This document shows, piece after piece, positions 35,301-42,766 of a stretch of 64,000 nucleotides of DNA. Source of the DNA: an uncultured Bacteroidota bacterium. GTDB taxonomy: Bacteria; Bacteroidota; Bacteroidia; Chitinophagales; Chitinophagaceae. A program made the position numbers and the translations under genes. Numbering within the stretch: the stretch's first letter is position 1; the number at the start of each line of letters is the position of its first letter. Location: contig CAISPO010000029.1 in NCBI GenBank assembly GCA_903887415.1, positions 1 through 64,000 of the forward strand. Direction: 5' to 3'. The notes below the pieces were generated by a model. It saw nothing but the letters and a program-made list of their open reading frames with translations. It had not been told where the DNA came from and searched no databases.

Positions 35301-37394
35301 GCCTGCTATTGATAGCGGCAATGGGTTCACGGTAACTGTTGCTGTAATAAAACAAGTGGTAGGCAGCGTATAGGTTATAGTAGCCGTAGTATTACCGGTC
35401 ACACCAGTTACTATTCCCGTGCCCCCCCCTATTGTTGCATTTCCGGGAGACCCTGAGTTCCATGTTCCGCCACTGGCATCAGTCAAAGCAGTAGTAGTGC
35501 CGGGGCATACAGTCATTGACCCGGTAATAACCGCAGGCAGCGGATTAACAGTTATCGCCGCAGCGCCAGTCATATTGTTACTGCAGCCGGTGGTCGGGTT
35601 AATTGCGGAAACGGTATATGTGCCGGCTGGCTGGCTGCCAAAATCTATCGGTGTACCGGTGGTACCGGGCCGGACGCCGCCAACAGTACCGGAGGTATTA
35701 AATAACTGGTAATTAACACCGGTCTGGGAATTATTCAATTGCACATCAACTCCCGTACCGCCGGCACAATAACTGCCCGAGCCAAATACAGTATATGCTA
35801 TCGGCAGAGGATTGACCGTAGTTGTGACTGTTGCATTGGTAACACAGCTATTACCGTTAGTTACTGTTAACGTATATACGGGGTTAGCAGGCAGCGTGGG
35901 TATAGCTGTTACTGTAACTGAACTGGTAAGCAAAGCGGACGAACTGGTACCAGATGAATAAGCGGGGCCGCTCCACGTATAAGTATATGGACCGGTTGTT
36001 GCATTGATAGCAGCATTCATATGCAGATCGAAGCCGGCACATAATGGGCCATCCGTACTGATAGATGTTACCGAAGCAACAGGAAAAACATTAACGGTTA
36101 CGCTTCCGGTAACAGGGACAGCCGAACATGCCTGGGTGGTAATGCTTACCAGGTTCACCGTTGCAGTGGCCGTTACCGACCCGATGCTTACTGTGTCAAA
36201 ACCATTTGGTTTTATAGTTGTGCTAAGCGTAGTGCCTCCATTTATATTGTAAGAAACAATACCGGTCGGGTTTCCTTTAATGATGATACTGGCATTAGTG
36301 CCGCTGCACACTGTTGATGCCCCAAGCACCGATATTGCAGCCGTACAGGACGGAGCAAATGTAATACTGCGGAAAACAGTATTTGCAGGAGATGATGCTA
36401 CAAGAGTGGTTACGGGAGATGCCGCACCTGCATCGGTGATCTTAATGATCGAATTAGGAGCCGTGCTGCTAGCCGTGGCAGCATAAATAACAGGGTTCGC
36501 CCCGGAATAATCTACGGCTATACTTCTGCAGGTAGTTGTATTGACAACATACGCAAGCGCATAGGTGGCGCCGCTTTTGGTGTACTTGCTGATACCCGGA
36601 GTTGATCCTGATAGTCCGTCATCTGCTATATACAAAGTATTCCCATCCGGGCTGAACGAAAAGCCATATGCGCTGCCCGAATTAGGCGTATTAAGCAGTG
36701 TTGTTGCCTGGCAGCAGGTAGTAGGAATATTAGTGCCCAGTGACAATACCCCAAGGTTCGTGCCCGACCCGGATGAAAAATAGGTCTGTCCGTTAAATAC
36801 CTGGATTACACGGGTATTAATAACCGCGGCAGTCAGCACTGTGTTCGTATTCAGTAATGAAGACCCGCTGGCAGGGCCGCCCGCAAAGTAGTTTGTTCCT
36901 GAAGCTGTACCGGAACGGATGTTATTTCCTGAATAAAGCGTACTGGTTGATGCAGCATATGTACTGATCGCCCCTGAATTTATGGTAAACAGCTCCCTGC
37001 TATAAGTTGCAGAAGGTGAAGTCGCAATATTAGCGGTTCCAGACACAGCATTATAACCTACGACTACCAACCTGTCCCTTTCGGCAGACATCGTCATCTG
37101 CCCCTCGGAAACTGCGCTGCCACTATTGGTCGCATAAGGCGCTGCTCCGAAACTGGGAAGCGGCACGGTAACCCCGGTTGCCACGCCGCTTGTCGTGTAC
37201 TCTACAACTGTTAATGGCTGTGCGGAGCTTGTAAGCCCGGTTACCCCATCACCTACTCTTAATACAGTTAAGTTACCGGCGGTGAACTGTGCCACTGCCA
37301 TACCTGGCGCAAGCAAAAGAAGTATAAAAACGTTTACTAATAAAATGACGTATAACGGCTTCTTTTGTACAAGTTTTGGCATGAAAAATTGCAT
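29391..37394 (-). CDS. Giant T9SS adhesin-like protein with propeller-like head and about 22 Ig-like repeats
   Basis: 2667 residues. ATG codons at 37394 and 37382 are both possible; either gives the signal peptide LYVILLVNVFILLLLAPGMA. The head (about 36-350) has repeating blades with YGFSFSPDGNTLYIADDGLS and CRSIAVDYSGANPVIYAA, suggesting a beta-propeller. An Ig-like module, a module with SYCAGGTGVDVQLNNSQTGV, about 22 Ig-like repeats (about 624-2219), a second copy of that module, three PKD-like modules and a type A sorting domain (RLMPNPNNGTFTIKG) follow. The last seven repeats and the whole tail align in order with the neighbour at 22922. It is the first gene of the probable two-gene operon. 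Likely a long surface adhesin; ligand unknown. Confidence 0.9.
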   Translation of the reverse strand: MQFFMPKLVQKKPLYVILLVNVFILLLLAPGMAVAQFTAGNLTVLRVGDGVTGLTSSAQPLTVVEYTTSGVATGVTVPLPSFGAAPYATNSGSAVSEGQMTMSAERDRLVVVGYNAVSGTANIATSPSATYSRELFTINSGAISTYAASTSTLYSGNNIRSGTASGTNYFAGGPASGSSLLNTNTVLTAAVINTRVIQVFNGQTYFSSGSGTNLGVLSLGTNIPTTCCQATTLLNTPNSGSAYGFSFSPDGNTLYIADDGLSGSTPGISKYTKSGATYALAYVVNTTTCRSIAVDYSGANPVIYAATASSTAPNSIIKITDAGAASPVTTLVASSPANTVFRSITFAPSCTAAISVLGASTVCSGTNASIIIKGNPTGIVSYNINGGTTLSTTIKPNGFDTVSIGSVTATATVNLVSITTQACSAVPVTGSVTVNVFPVASVTSISTDGPLCAGFDLHMNAAINATTGPYTYTWSGPAYSSGTSSSALLTSSVTVTAIPTLPANPVYTLTVTNGNSCVTNATVTTTVNPLPIAYTVFGSGSYCAGGTGVDVQLNNSQTGVNYQLFNTSGTVGGVRPGTTGTPIDFGSQPAGTYTVSAINPTTGCSNNMTGAAAITVNPLPAVITGSMTVCPGTTTALTDASGGTWNSGSPGNATIGGGTGIVTGVTGNTTATITYTLPTTCFITATVTVNPLPLSIAGGNAVCMGSSISLSDATGGGTWISSNTGVATIGSGSGAVTPVFAGTSTISYVLPTGCMANEVITVNPLPAGITGTTNVCVGATITLTDAGGGTWSSSNTTAGTVSALGSVTGIASGTTNITYTLPTTCMVSTPITVNPLPTNILGNPSVCIGYTTSLSDLTPGGAWTSGAPGIASVGSTGIVTGVFTGTSNIFYTISSTGCFLFTAVTVNPLPLAISGPSAVCAGSVATYTDASTGGTWSSSNTGIATIGAGTGSLSAIMAGTTSITYTIGSGCTTSSIITVNPLLAAIFGTASVCQGLTTGLTDGTGGGTWSSSVPGFGTVDASGNVMGISAGAFYVSYTLPTSCFTTTTFTVNPLPGPINGPTNICAGSSTVLTDAAGGGTWISSSASFVSINASSGFTSGIMGGTSDITYTLPTGCFMTKGITVNPLPSAITGTGSVCVGSSVSLSDLTGGGTWSSSNTLYATVGSTTGIVTGTGAGNPVITYTLPSSCYTTFIATVNPLPSLASGTLAVCMGATSTLIENPAGGTWMSNAPGTASIGLSTGTVTANTVGNATITYTSLAGCVNTQIVTVNPLPPAITGTLQVCPGATTTLTDAISGGTWSSLSIGIAVVGLASGTVTGVSANTVVISYLPATGCGTFAIVTVNPLPGAVAGSLAVCTGFTSALSDAATGGTWSSSASGTASIAAATGLMTGVTPGTASITYTLPTGCYITATVTVYAVPGTITGTETVCPGATTTLSDLPSGGTWSVASPGTATVGAGSGVVSGVAAGTATLTYTIAGGCTATSVITVNPLPAAISGNMHACLGHTSALSDTDGGGTWSSSSSATASVDGAGVVTGNTAGTATITYTLPTGCTRTTIFTVDTLPHPILFNTPVCTGSSITLSDAGGGTWASGTLSVAAISLSSGTVTGISAGTSIITYTLPTGCITTAITTVSPLPATITGGPNVCDGQAITLSDATAGGSWISSDPFIATVGSGTGVVTGVATGSATITYTASVTGCKATLIVSVIALPPAITGTMTICAGVTTTLNNAASGGTWSAGAPAIAGIGSTGVVTGMSAGTSGITYTVVGGCISTTVVTINPLPAAISGMAAICAGLTATLSDATAGGTWFSSNTAVSTIGTSGLVTSVSAGTSNVTYTLPTGCITVRTVTINPLPGAITGSLYLCAGADAVLTDGATGGLWSIDPSASGVASVFAVTGDVLALSAGTATITYTLPTGCTTTAVITVNPIPLSITGTTSICVGASTTLTDVTPGGTWSSSNTTLATIGAATGTVSGMSQGAPVITYKLPSGCITTIAFIVNPLPVAITGNRSICKGTATALSDASVGGTWSITHPDSIGVASGIVTGDSLGTDTVTYTLPTGCITVAFITVNPFPAAILGDTLGICQGYNILLSDSTHGGAWSTANPAIATVTSAGTVAGFAAGTADIYYTLPTGCGVAAVVTVNPLFPISGNTSVCLGETIFLSDLATGGTWSSGTPLVATVNSTGEVTGTSSGAADITYHLVTGCIAAIAVTVNSIPALYIVTGGGSYCSGGTGLDIGLNGSDDGISYQLRYSGSAIDTLPGSGSALDFGLFTLPGAYTVLATDSITGCSATMTGSAMVIVNPTVTPFVSIGTSGGTTICAGTAADFTALTVNGGSAPLYQWSVNGAIAGSGPEYSYVPLNGDVVSIVLISNAACVTSDSAIASVTMTTVSEIAPSVSLAVSPGDSVCPGTPVTVIPSTTTGGVSPTFQWIKNGIEVGSGLTYTFLPTDGDNVFCRMHSDMACAVPDTVHSDNNINMHVPPIYVPDVTISAYPGTRIESGDTVTLVASVTFSGLSFSYQWKINNAPVAGATTDTFKSSLFNNMDVVSCDVTGNSLCGTASRSAQVLIVDTIALGVQGVQPVITDLRLMPNPNNGTFTIKGTIGMINEVSVVITDMVGQTVYKNSVPVNNGKINQEISIGGAVANGMYLLEVTSGTVNKFLYFAVGQ
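30013..30122 (-). repeat. 110-base block identical to 23544-23653
   Basis: The partner of the identical block in the downstream giant gene, in the same orientation and at the same place in the shared C-terminal architecture. Confidence 0.85.
30745..35545 (-). repeat. Tandem array of about 22 coding repeats (about 216 bases each)
   Basis: Internal to the 29391 gene. Units carry the same consensus as the neighbouring array (VCxG, LSDATxGGTWSSS, GxVTGxxAGT, ITYTLPTGC, VTVNPLP). Boundaries are approximate. Confidence 0.85.
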
Positions 37395-37519
37395 TTATAT
37401 ATTGCTGCAAATTTGCCGAAACAATGTTATCTTAAGATTATGTTTTTACCTGTCGAATATTACCAAATTGTTACGGAAGGCCTTTTGACCAGCCTAAACC
37501 TGCATATCATGCGCCATGA

Positions 37520-38752
37520 TTACACAAGCATACCTGCAATGGTCGCAGAAAGGTAAGAAGCCAGTGTGCCACAAAGGAGGGCCCTCATACCCAGCTTTGC
37601 GAGGTCTCCCCTGCGCTCCGGCGCTAATGCCCCGATACCGCCTATCTGCATGCCCACGCTGCTGAAATTTGCAAAGCCGCAGATGGCGATCGTAATAATC
37701 GTAAGCCCTTTAGGCGTTATCATCGGCACCGAATTTGTGGTGAGGCTTTTAAATGCCACAAATTCATTCACGGTAAGCTTCTGCCCCAGTAAAGTAGCCG
37801 CATTATGAATATCCTGCTGCGGCACGCCCATTGCCCATGCAAAAGGATAAAACAGCTTGCCAAAAATAAAATCAAGGGAAAGTCCATGATAAATATGCCC
37901 CAACATCCAGTTTACCATTGCTATCAATGCAATGAAACCAATGAGCATGGCTATTACATTCATGGCGATTTTAAACCCGTCTGCAGCGCCGTGCGTTATC
38001 GCATCCACGAGGTTGGTATATTCGCTTTTCACATCCAGCTTCACTTTGCCCATCGTATTTGATTCCTCCGTTTCCGGAAAAACGATCTTGGAGATGACCA
38101 GCGCTCCCGGTGCTGCCATAAGGCTGGCCGCAATGAGGTAATCGGGCCGGGCACCCATGTTGGCATACACAATGAGGATGCCGCCCGCTATACAGGCAAG
38201 GCTGCCGCTCATAGAGGCCAGCAGCTCGCTTTTGGTCATTGTCGGCAGGTATGCCCTTATCATCACCTGCGCTTCCACCTGGCCTACAAATGCGCTGGCT
38301 ACATTGCTCAATGCTTCTGCCCCGCTCACGCGCATCACAAAGTTCATGGCCCGGGCAACCATAGATACCAAAAACTGCATTATCCTTAAATGATACAGTA
38401 TTGCCACAAGTACACATACAAGAATGATAGTGGCAGTGATATTAAATGCAAACACGAATGTTGGAGAGATCCCGTAATTCACCAGTTGCCCGCCTGCGCC
38501 AAAAGTTCCTATGCCGCCATATACAAAGCTGGCGCCTTCTTTGGCAAAGCCTTCCAGCTTTTGCATCCCTTTGCCCAGGAATTGAAAGAAATGATTTACT
38601 GCCGGCACCTTCAATACAAGCAGCGCGATGCAAAGCTGCAGCGCCAACCCGCTTAGCACCAGCCGAAGATTAATACGCTTTTTATTATTGGAACAAAGAA
38701 ATGCGATACCCAGTATCAATACAATGCCGATAAGCCCGGTGAATCGCCCCAT
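37520..38752 (-). CDS. nupC: NupC family concentrative nucleoside transporter
   Basis: 410 residues with about ten hydrophobic segments. Family markers are the N-terminal GLIGIVLILGIAFLCSNNKK, the VFVWGGxGTFG-like turn (FVYGGIGTFGAGGQLVNYG), SAFVGQVEAQVMIRAYLPTM with the conserved GQxEAP-like substrate region, and GFANFSSVGMQIGGIGALAP near the C terminus. It is an inner-membrane symporter importing nucleosides with Na+ or H+. It starts 21 bases after the cytidine deaminase stop, so the two form an operon in which imported cytidine is deaminated to uridine. Confidence 0.92.
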   Translation of the reverse strand: MGRFTGLIGIVLILGIAFLCSNNKKRINLRLVLSGLALQLCIALLVLKVPAVNHFFQFLGKGMQKLEGFAKEGASFVYGGIGTFGAGGQLVNYGISPTFVFAFNITATIILVCVLVAILYHLRIMQFLVSMVARAMNFVMRVSGAEALSNVASAFVGQVEAQVMIRAYLPTMTKSELLASMSGSLACIAGGILIVYANMGARPDYLIAASLMAAPGALVISKIVFPETEESNTMGKVKLDVKSEYTNLVDAITHGAADGFKIAMNVIAMLIGFIALIAMVNWMLGHIYHGLSLDFIFGKLFYPFAWAMGVPQQDIHNAATLLGQKLTVNEFVAFKSLTTNSVPMITPKGLTIITIAICGFANFSSVGMQIGGIGALAPERRGDLAKLGMRALLCGTLASYLSATIAGMLV

Positions 38753-38773
38753 ATATTTTTTTTAAAAAACAAA

Positions 38774-39214
38774 CTACAAATTATGATCCTGATCTACAAC
38801 TTCGCTTGCTTGTGCCAGGATTGTTTTCGTAAACGCAAAAGGCATTAGTTCCTCTATCGTTCGTTGCACCAGCTCTTCACCGTGCATGAAAATGACAACA
38901 ATATCATTTCCGAATTCAAGAATGAATTGCCGGCATGCACCGCATGGCGCGGCAGCATTCGTCCTGCAATACACCGCTATCGCTCTTATGTCGGTTTTAC
39001 CGATGGATACCGCGTGGCCCAGCGCTGTTCTTTCCGCGCAAATGGTGAGGCCGTAAGAAGCATTTTCCACGTTTGTGCCTCGCACTATCGTGCCATCTCC
39101 CGTTAGCACGGCTGCGCCTACCGGGAAGTGGGAGTATGGCGAATAGGTATTTTCAGAGGCAGCCTTTGCTTCTGAAAATAATTTTTCGGCATCTGTATCA
39201 GTTAGGTAGTTCAT
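38774..39214 (-). CDS. cdd: Cytidine deaminase
   Basis: 146 residues, slightly longer than the usual 130-residue homotetrameric enzyme. Zinc ligands and the catalytic glutamate are visible in CAERTALG (Cys59, Glu61) and CGACRQF (Cys91, Cys94); NVENASYGL is the substrate-binding segment. It hydrolyses cytidine or deoxycytidine to uridine or deoxyuridine in the cytoplasm. First gene of the cdd-nupC operon. The intergenic region upstream (39215-39453) carries two palindromic repeats and no recognised -7 box. Confidence 0.93.
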   Translation of the reverse strand: MNYLTDTDAEKLFSEAKAASENTYSPYSHFPVGAAVLTGDGTIVRGTNVENASYGLTICAERTALGHAVSIGKTDIRAIAVYCRTNAAAPCGACRQFILEFGNDIVVIFMHGEELVQRTIEELMPFAFTKTILAQASEVVDQDHNL

Positions 39215-39271
39215 AATTGGGTCCGTTCAAAAAAATCAGAGGGTATGCGCGGAAAATTATTTTTCTTTTTG

Positions 39272-39308
39272 TTATGTAGAGACGTTGCATTGCAACGTCT
39301 CTACATAA
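39272..39308. repeat. Dispersed palindromic repeat, copy B (18-bp arms)
   Basis: An almost perfect palindrome with arms beginning TTATGTAGAGACGTTGCA around a single central T. It belongs to the family at 1005, 39359 and 53233 but with GTTGCA in place of GCAATG; the arms agree with each other, so the change is compensated. Confidence 0.8.
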
Positions 39309-39358
39309 TATGTGCTACAACAATCTCATAATATTCCATACTATTTTATTCGTCATTT

Positions 39359-39388
39359 TGTAGGACGCAATGCATTGCAATCTCTACA
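39359..39388. repeat. Dispersed palindromic repeat, copy C (imperfect)
   Basis: TGTAGGACGCAATGCATTGC followed by AATCTCTACA. It shares the GCAATGCATTGC core with the perfect copy at 53233, with small losses in the arms. It lies 50 bases from copy B. Confidence 0.65.
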
Positions 39389-39453
39389 AAACATGTCGTA
39401 TCCTGCTATAACTTTTGTTTTGCAGCGCCCATATTTTACATGCAAACCCATGC

Positions 39454-40401
39454 TTATTTTTTCAGTCCTATTTCTCTCAGCCGCTCATCCAGGTATTCAC
39501 CGGCGGTATAGTCCTCATATGCTTTTGGGTGTGCATCGGTAATACAGCTATCCAGGCAGGCGAGGCTCATATCGCTGCGCGGGTGCAGGAAAAATGGTAT
39601 GGAATATCGCGGTGTGCCCCACTTTTCTTTAGGTGGGTTTACCACACGGTGTGTTGTTGACTTCAGCCGGTCGTTGGTAAGGCGCTGCAGCATATCACCC
39701 ACATTCACTACTATCTGCTCCGGCAGTGATGTTACCGGCACCCAATCGCCCTGCATGTTCAATATCTGTAAGCCGTCAGCAGAAGCGCCAACCAACAGTG
39801 TTATCAGGTTTATGTCTTCATGCTGCTCCGCACGTATCGCCGATTTTGGTTCCTGAGTTATCGGCGGATAATAGATAGCTCTTAATATGGAGTTGCCGTT
39901 GTGTACATACTGGTCAAAATAATGCTCATCCAGGTCAAGGAAAAGAGCAATTGCCTGCAACACAGACGTGCCGGAAACCTCAAATGCCTTGTATGCAGCG
40001 AGCATAGTGGGCGTAAATGCCGGTATCTCGTCCACTACTACGTTATCCGGGTATTGGTCTTTTATTGGGTTGCTGTCCTCCACAACCTGCCCGAACTGAA
40101 AAAACTCTTTAAGGTCCGGAGCATCATCGTAACCTTTGGCATGCTCAGTGCCAAAGGATGTATAACCGCGCTGGCCGGCCAGCTCCGGCTTTTTATATTT
40201 TTCTTTTGTGCCAATGGGCAGGGAGAAAAACCTTTCTACATCGCTATACAATTCTGCAATAAGACTATCAGGAATGCCATGGTTTTTTACTGCCACAAAA
40301 CCCACTTCTTCATATGCCTTGCCAAGCTGGCTCACAAAATGCTGTTTCAGTTGCGGGTCACCGCTCAAAAAATCTGCAAGGTTAACTACCGGTATGTTCA
40401 T
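39454..40401 (-). CDS. Isopenicillin N synthase-like 2-oxoglutarate/Fe(II) oxygenase
   Basis: 315 residues starting MNIPVVNLADFLSGD; seven more upstream residues are possible but not supported. The N-terminal DIOX_N-type region includes GFVAVKNHGIPDSLI and GYTSFGTEHAKG. The Fe(II) ligands are in EQHEDINLITLL (HxD) and TTHRVVNPP (distal His), and RYSIPFF is the RxS that binds 2-oxoglutarate. Such enzymes oxidise small molecules in the cytoplasm; the substrate cannot be read. It follows darA on the same strand after a gap of 110 bases, so co-transcription with darB-darA is possible. Confidence 0.87.
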   Translation of the reverse strand: MNIPVVNLADFLSGDPQLKQHFVSQLGKAYEEVGFVAVKNHGIPDSLIAELYSDVERFFSLPIGTKEKYKKPELAGQRGYTSFGTEHAKGYDDAPDLKEFFQFGQVVEDSNPIKDQYPDNVVVDEIPAFTPTMLAAYKAFEVSGTSVLQAIALFLDLDEHYFDQYVHNGNSILRAIYYPPITQEPKSAIRAEQHEDINLITLLVGASADGLQILNMQGDWVPVTSLPEQIVVNVGDMLQRLTNDRLKSTTHRVVNPPKEKWGTPRYSIPFFLHPRSDMSLACLDSCITDAHPKAYEDYTAGEYLDERLREIGLKK

Positions 40402-40511
40402 GATAAAATATTTGGGCTGCAAAGTAACCTGATTTCAGACCAGCAATTATTATCTTTTTGTGAACTTTTCACTCATATAGATACTGGTAACACGGAATAA
40501 ACATTTATAGC

Positions 40512-41438
40512 TTATATCCTCCCTTCCTGGTAGGCCACCTGCCGAAAATACTCAACGTCTTTCAGCAGAGAGTTTCTTTTTATCGCCAGCTTAATAAGCG
40601 CGACAGTGTTAGTGATAGGGGAAAGAATAAATATCCCCACCAGTAAAAGGTTTTTAAACATCATAACCCTTGATGCCCGCGCGGAGTCTCCGGGGCCGCC
40701 TTTCTCCCGGATAAAGCCAGACCAAAAACGGAATCTCTTGATGCCGCTCTGCTCCAGCATTACCAAGCCAGGCTTTAAGGATATTGCTCCTTGCGCCAGG
40801 AGGCTTCGCTGCAGGTCCAAAAGATTATCATCTGCCAGGTGCTGGTATATCGTTTTGCCAAAACGGCTTGCCGCGGCTATATCTTCGTCCTGTACACCGG
40901 CTGCGGGCAGCAACCCGGATGCGCTCTTCTGCCCCTTGAAAGACCAGCGGATGACTGTAAGCAGGGATACCAGATTGGGGTTAGTATCCGTAAGCACAAT
41001 ATTGCCTGCAAGGTGCGCACCTAATCCATCAAGATACCCCTTTACTTTTTCCTGCGCATGCAGCCACATGTTGCGGCACCCCACCACCGTCACTACGGGT
41101 TTGCCTTTGAATATTTTAGCAAGCTCAGATTGCAGAAAAGCAGTAGTGGGCTGTGACGGATTTAAAAACCACGGCTGGTACCCGAAGATAACCAGGTCGT
41201 AATCTTTATTTACAACAGCTTGCGGCAATGGCTTCACCGCCGCAGGCAAATGAGCTACAGTCTCCGGCATGGCATCAAAAAACTGCAATGCTGTCCATGG
41301 GAAAGGAAAGGGCGTAACCGGCTCTATTACGGCATAATCAATATCCGCTTTCTCTTTTATGTCTGTGACAACACTGTCCAGTATTTGCCGTAGCTGGCCT
41401 GTTTGGGAATAATACACTACAAGAATCCTTGGCCTCAT
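40512..41438 (-). CDS. darA: Dialkylresorcinol condensing enzyme-like protein DarA
   Basis: 308 residues. The N terminus is a flavodoxin-like fold with the FMN phosphate loop VVYYSQTGQLRQI, then VIFGYQPWFLNPSQPTT and VVTVVGCRNMW; the C-terminal part has a hydrophobic segment (LLLVGIFILSPITNTVALI). DarA proteins in Bacteroidota act with DarB, the ketosynthase, in making dialkylresorcinols, parts of flexirubin pigments; DarA is described as the aromatising (oxidising) enzyme. The gene starts 19 bases after the darB stop. No acyl carrier protein gene (darC) or aryl polyene genes are in the window. Confidence 0.82.
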   Translation of the reverse strand: MRPRILVVYYSQTGQLRQILDSVVTDIKEKADIDYAVIEPVTPFPFPWTALQFFDAMPETVAHLPAAVKPLPQAVVNKDYDLVIFGYQPWFLNPSQPTTAFLQSELAKIFKGKPVVTVVGCRNMWLHAQEKVKGYLDGLGAHLAGNIVLTDTNPNLVSLLTVIRWSFKGQKSASGLLPAAGVQDEDIAAASRFGKTIYQHLADDNLLDLQRSLLAQGAISLKPGLVMLEQSGIKRFRFWSGFIREKGGPGDSARASRVMMFKNLLLVGIFILSPITNTVALIKLAIKRNSLLKDVEYFRQVAYQEGRI

Positions 41439-41457
41439 ACACTTTGGTTATGGTAAA

Positions 41458-42591
41458 TTAAACTACGGTCAGGTATAAATAGGCATAGGTGAACCGGGCG
41501 CTTTCCGGCACCATCACCAGCAACCGGTCGCCCTTCTTGAGCCTCCCACTATGGAACAGCTCTTCCAGCATTAGAAATGGAGACGCACTACCCACATTGC
41601 CCACCCGCGTAAGGTTATAAAACCATTTTTCCGCAGGTATGTCCATGCCTATGCCCTTCATGTACTCCATCATTTCCTTCTTAAAATATTCGCTGGACAT
41701 ATGCGGCATGTAGTAATCCACATCATTCACGGTTAGTCCTCTCTTTTTCATCAGCGCAGCAAGGAAGTCTCCGCCCTTTCCTATAATATTCGCGCCCAGC
41801 AACCTTGTATCTTGTTTCAGAGCAAATACGCTTTCTGGCGCCCATCTTGCCGGATCCATATCGTTCCAGCCGAGGAGGGAGCCATCTTCATTTTTTTCAG
41901 CACCGGCATACATGCAAGTCTCCAGTTCGTTTGCGTAAGAAGTTATTTCCAACCACTCTATTTTCAGCGACAGCCCTGTATCATTTGGTTTATCTTGTAG
42001 CAAGGCCGCAGCGGCACCATCGCTGAGCATCCAGCGCAAAAAATCTTTTTCAAACGCGAGGTATGGATTTTTGTCTATTTCATTCCAGTTATCGGCCTCA
42101 GGCTGAAACCGGGATGCCAGCATCCATGCCGAAAGCCGCTCAGACCCACTCACTGCCGCCACTTCCGTCATACCGGCAGCCACAGACATATACGCATATT
42201 TCAATGCCTGCATGCTGCTACAGCACGAGCCGGACGCAGAAACGATCTCGATATTGCCGGTATTCAATTCGTGCAGCACCACAGATGCGTGCGACGGCAA
42301 GATCTGTTCGGGTGAAGTCGTCCCGGTGGCCAATAGCTCCAGGTCGCTGATAGGCACCTTCTCATCAAACAGCCTATTTATTGCAATTGCCGCCATTTGT
42401 ACGTTGGAATGGGTCTTTTCGCCATCCTTTATAGCATAATAACGGGTCTTGATCCCATTGTTTCTTAAAACTAACGCGCGCGCACGTGATGGTTTCCCAT
42501 TTACCATACCCAAAACCCCTTCCATCTCATCATTAGATACCGGTTCGTTTGGCAGATATTTTGAAAGTCTTGTAATATAAACTTGCCTCAA
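41458..42591 (-). CDS. darB: Beta-ketoacyl synthase III-like enzyme DarB
   Basis: 377 residues from a TTG start (MRQVYITRLSKYLPNEPVSN). It is a thiolase-fold ketosynthase: nucleophile in SGSCCSSMQAL (Cys123 or Cys124), histidine in YMPHMSSEYF, and asparagine in RVGNVGSASPF, completing a Cys-His-Asn triad. Length and sequence fit DarB rather than FabH, and the darA gene directly downstream supports this. DarB condenses two beta-oxoacyl chains to a cyclohexanedione. It is first in the darB-darA unit; TATTTTTA, about 25 bases upstream on the minus strand, is a one-mismatch -7 box. Confidence 0.85.
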   Translation of the reverse strand: MRQVYITRLSKYLPNEPVSNDEMEGVLGMVNGKPSRARALVLRNNGIKTRYYAIKDGEKTHSNVQMAAIAINRLFDEKVPISDLELLATGTTSPEQILPSHASVVLHELNTGNIEIVSASGSCCSSMQALKYAYMSVAAGMTEVAAVSGSERLSAWMLASRFQPEADNWNEIDKNPYLAFEKDFLRWMLSDGAAAALLQDKPNDTGLSLKIEWLEITSYANELETCMYAGAEKNEDGSLLGWNDMDPARWAPESVFALKQDTRLLGANIIGKGGDFLAALMKKRGLTVNDVDYYMPHMSSEYFKKEMMEYMKGIGMDIPAEKWFYNLTRVGNVGSASPFLMLEELFHSGRLKKGDRLLVMVPESARFTYAYLYLTVV

Positions 42592-42754
42592 TCAATTATT
42601 ATTTATGGTTGTAAAAATAAGGTTTTCTGCATTAGTGGTGCAATTCAATTTTTGCTTACAAAAATGCATCTGAGTTACGCGAAAAATTAAACAGCATCGG
42701 GATGACCAGCTAAACCGGCACAAGCGCAAAACAAGGCATATTGACGATATGCAG

Positions 42755-42762
42755 TATCTTTG
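42755..42762 (+). promoter_or_regulatory. -7 box directly abutting the 42767 start codon
   Basis: TATCTTTG, a full match to TAnnTTTG, ends four bases before the ATG at 42767. If functional, transcription would begin at or next to the start codon. It excludes the in-frame ATG at 42749, which lies upstream of the box. Confidence 0.5.
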
Positions 42763-42766
42763 CAAC

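Noticed and set aside
24272-35545. CRISPR-like appearance of regular repeats
   Set aside because: The period is about 216 bases, the repeats are diverged, there are no short unique spacers, and the whole region is one reading frame per gene.
23111-36783. Many plus-strand frames of 60-150 codons across the giant genes
   Set aside because: They recur with the period of the Ig-like repeats and are antisense copies of the same coding unit.
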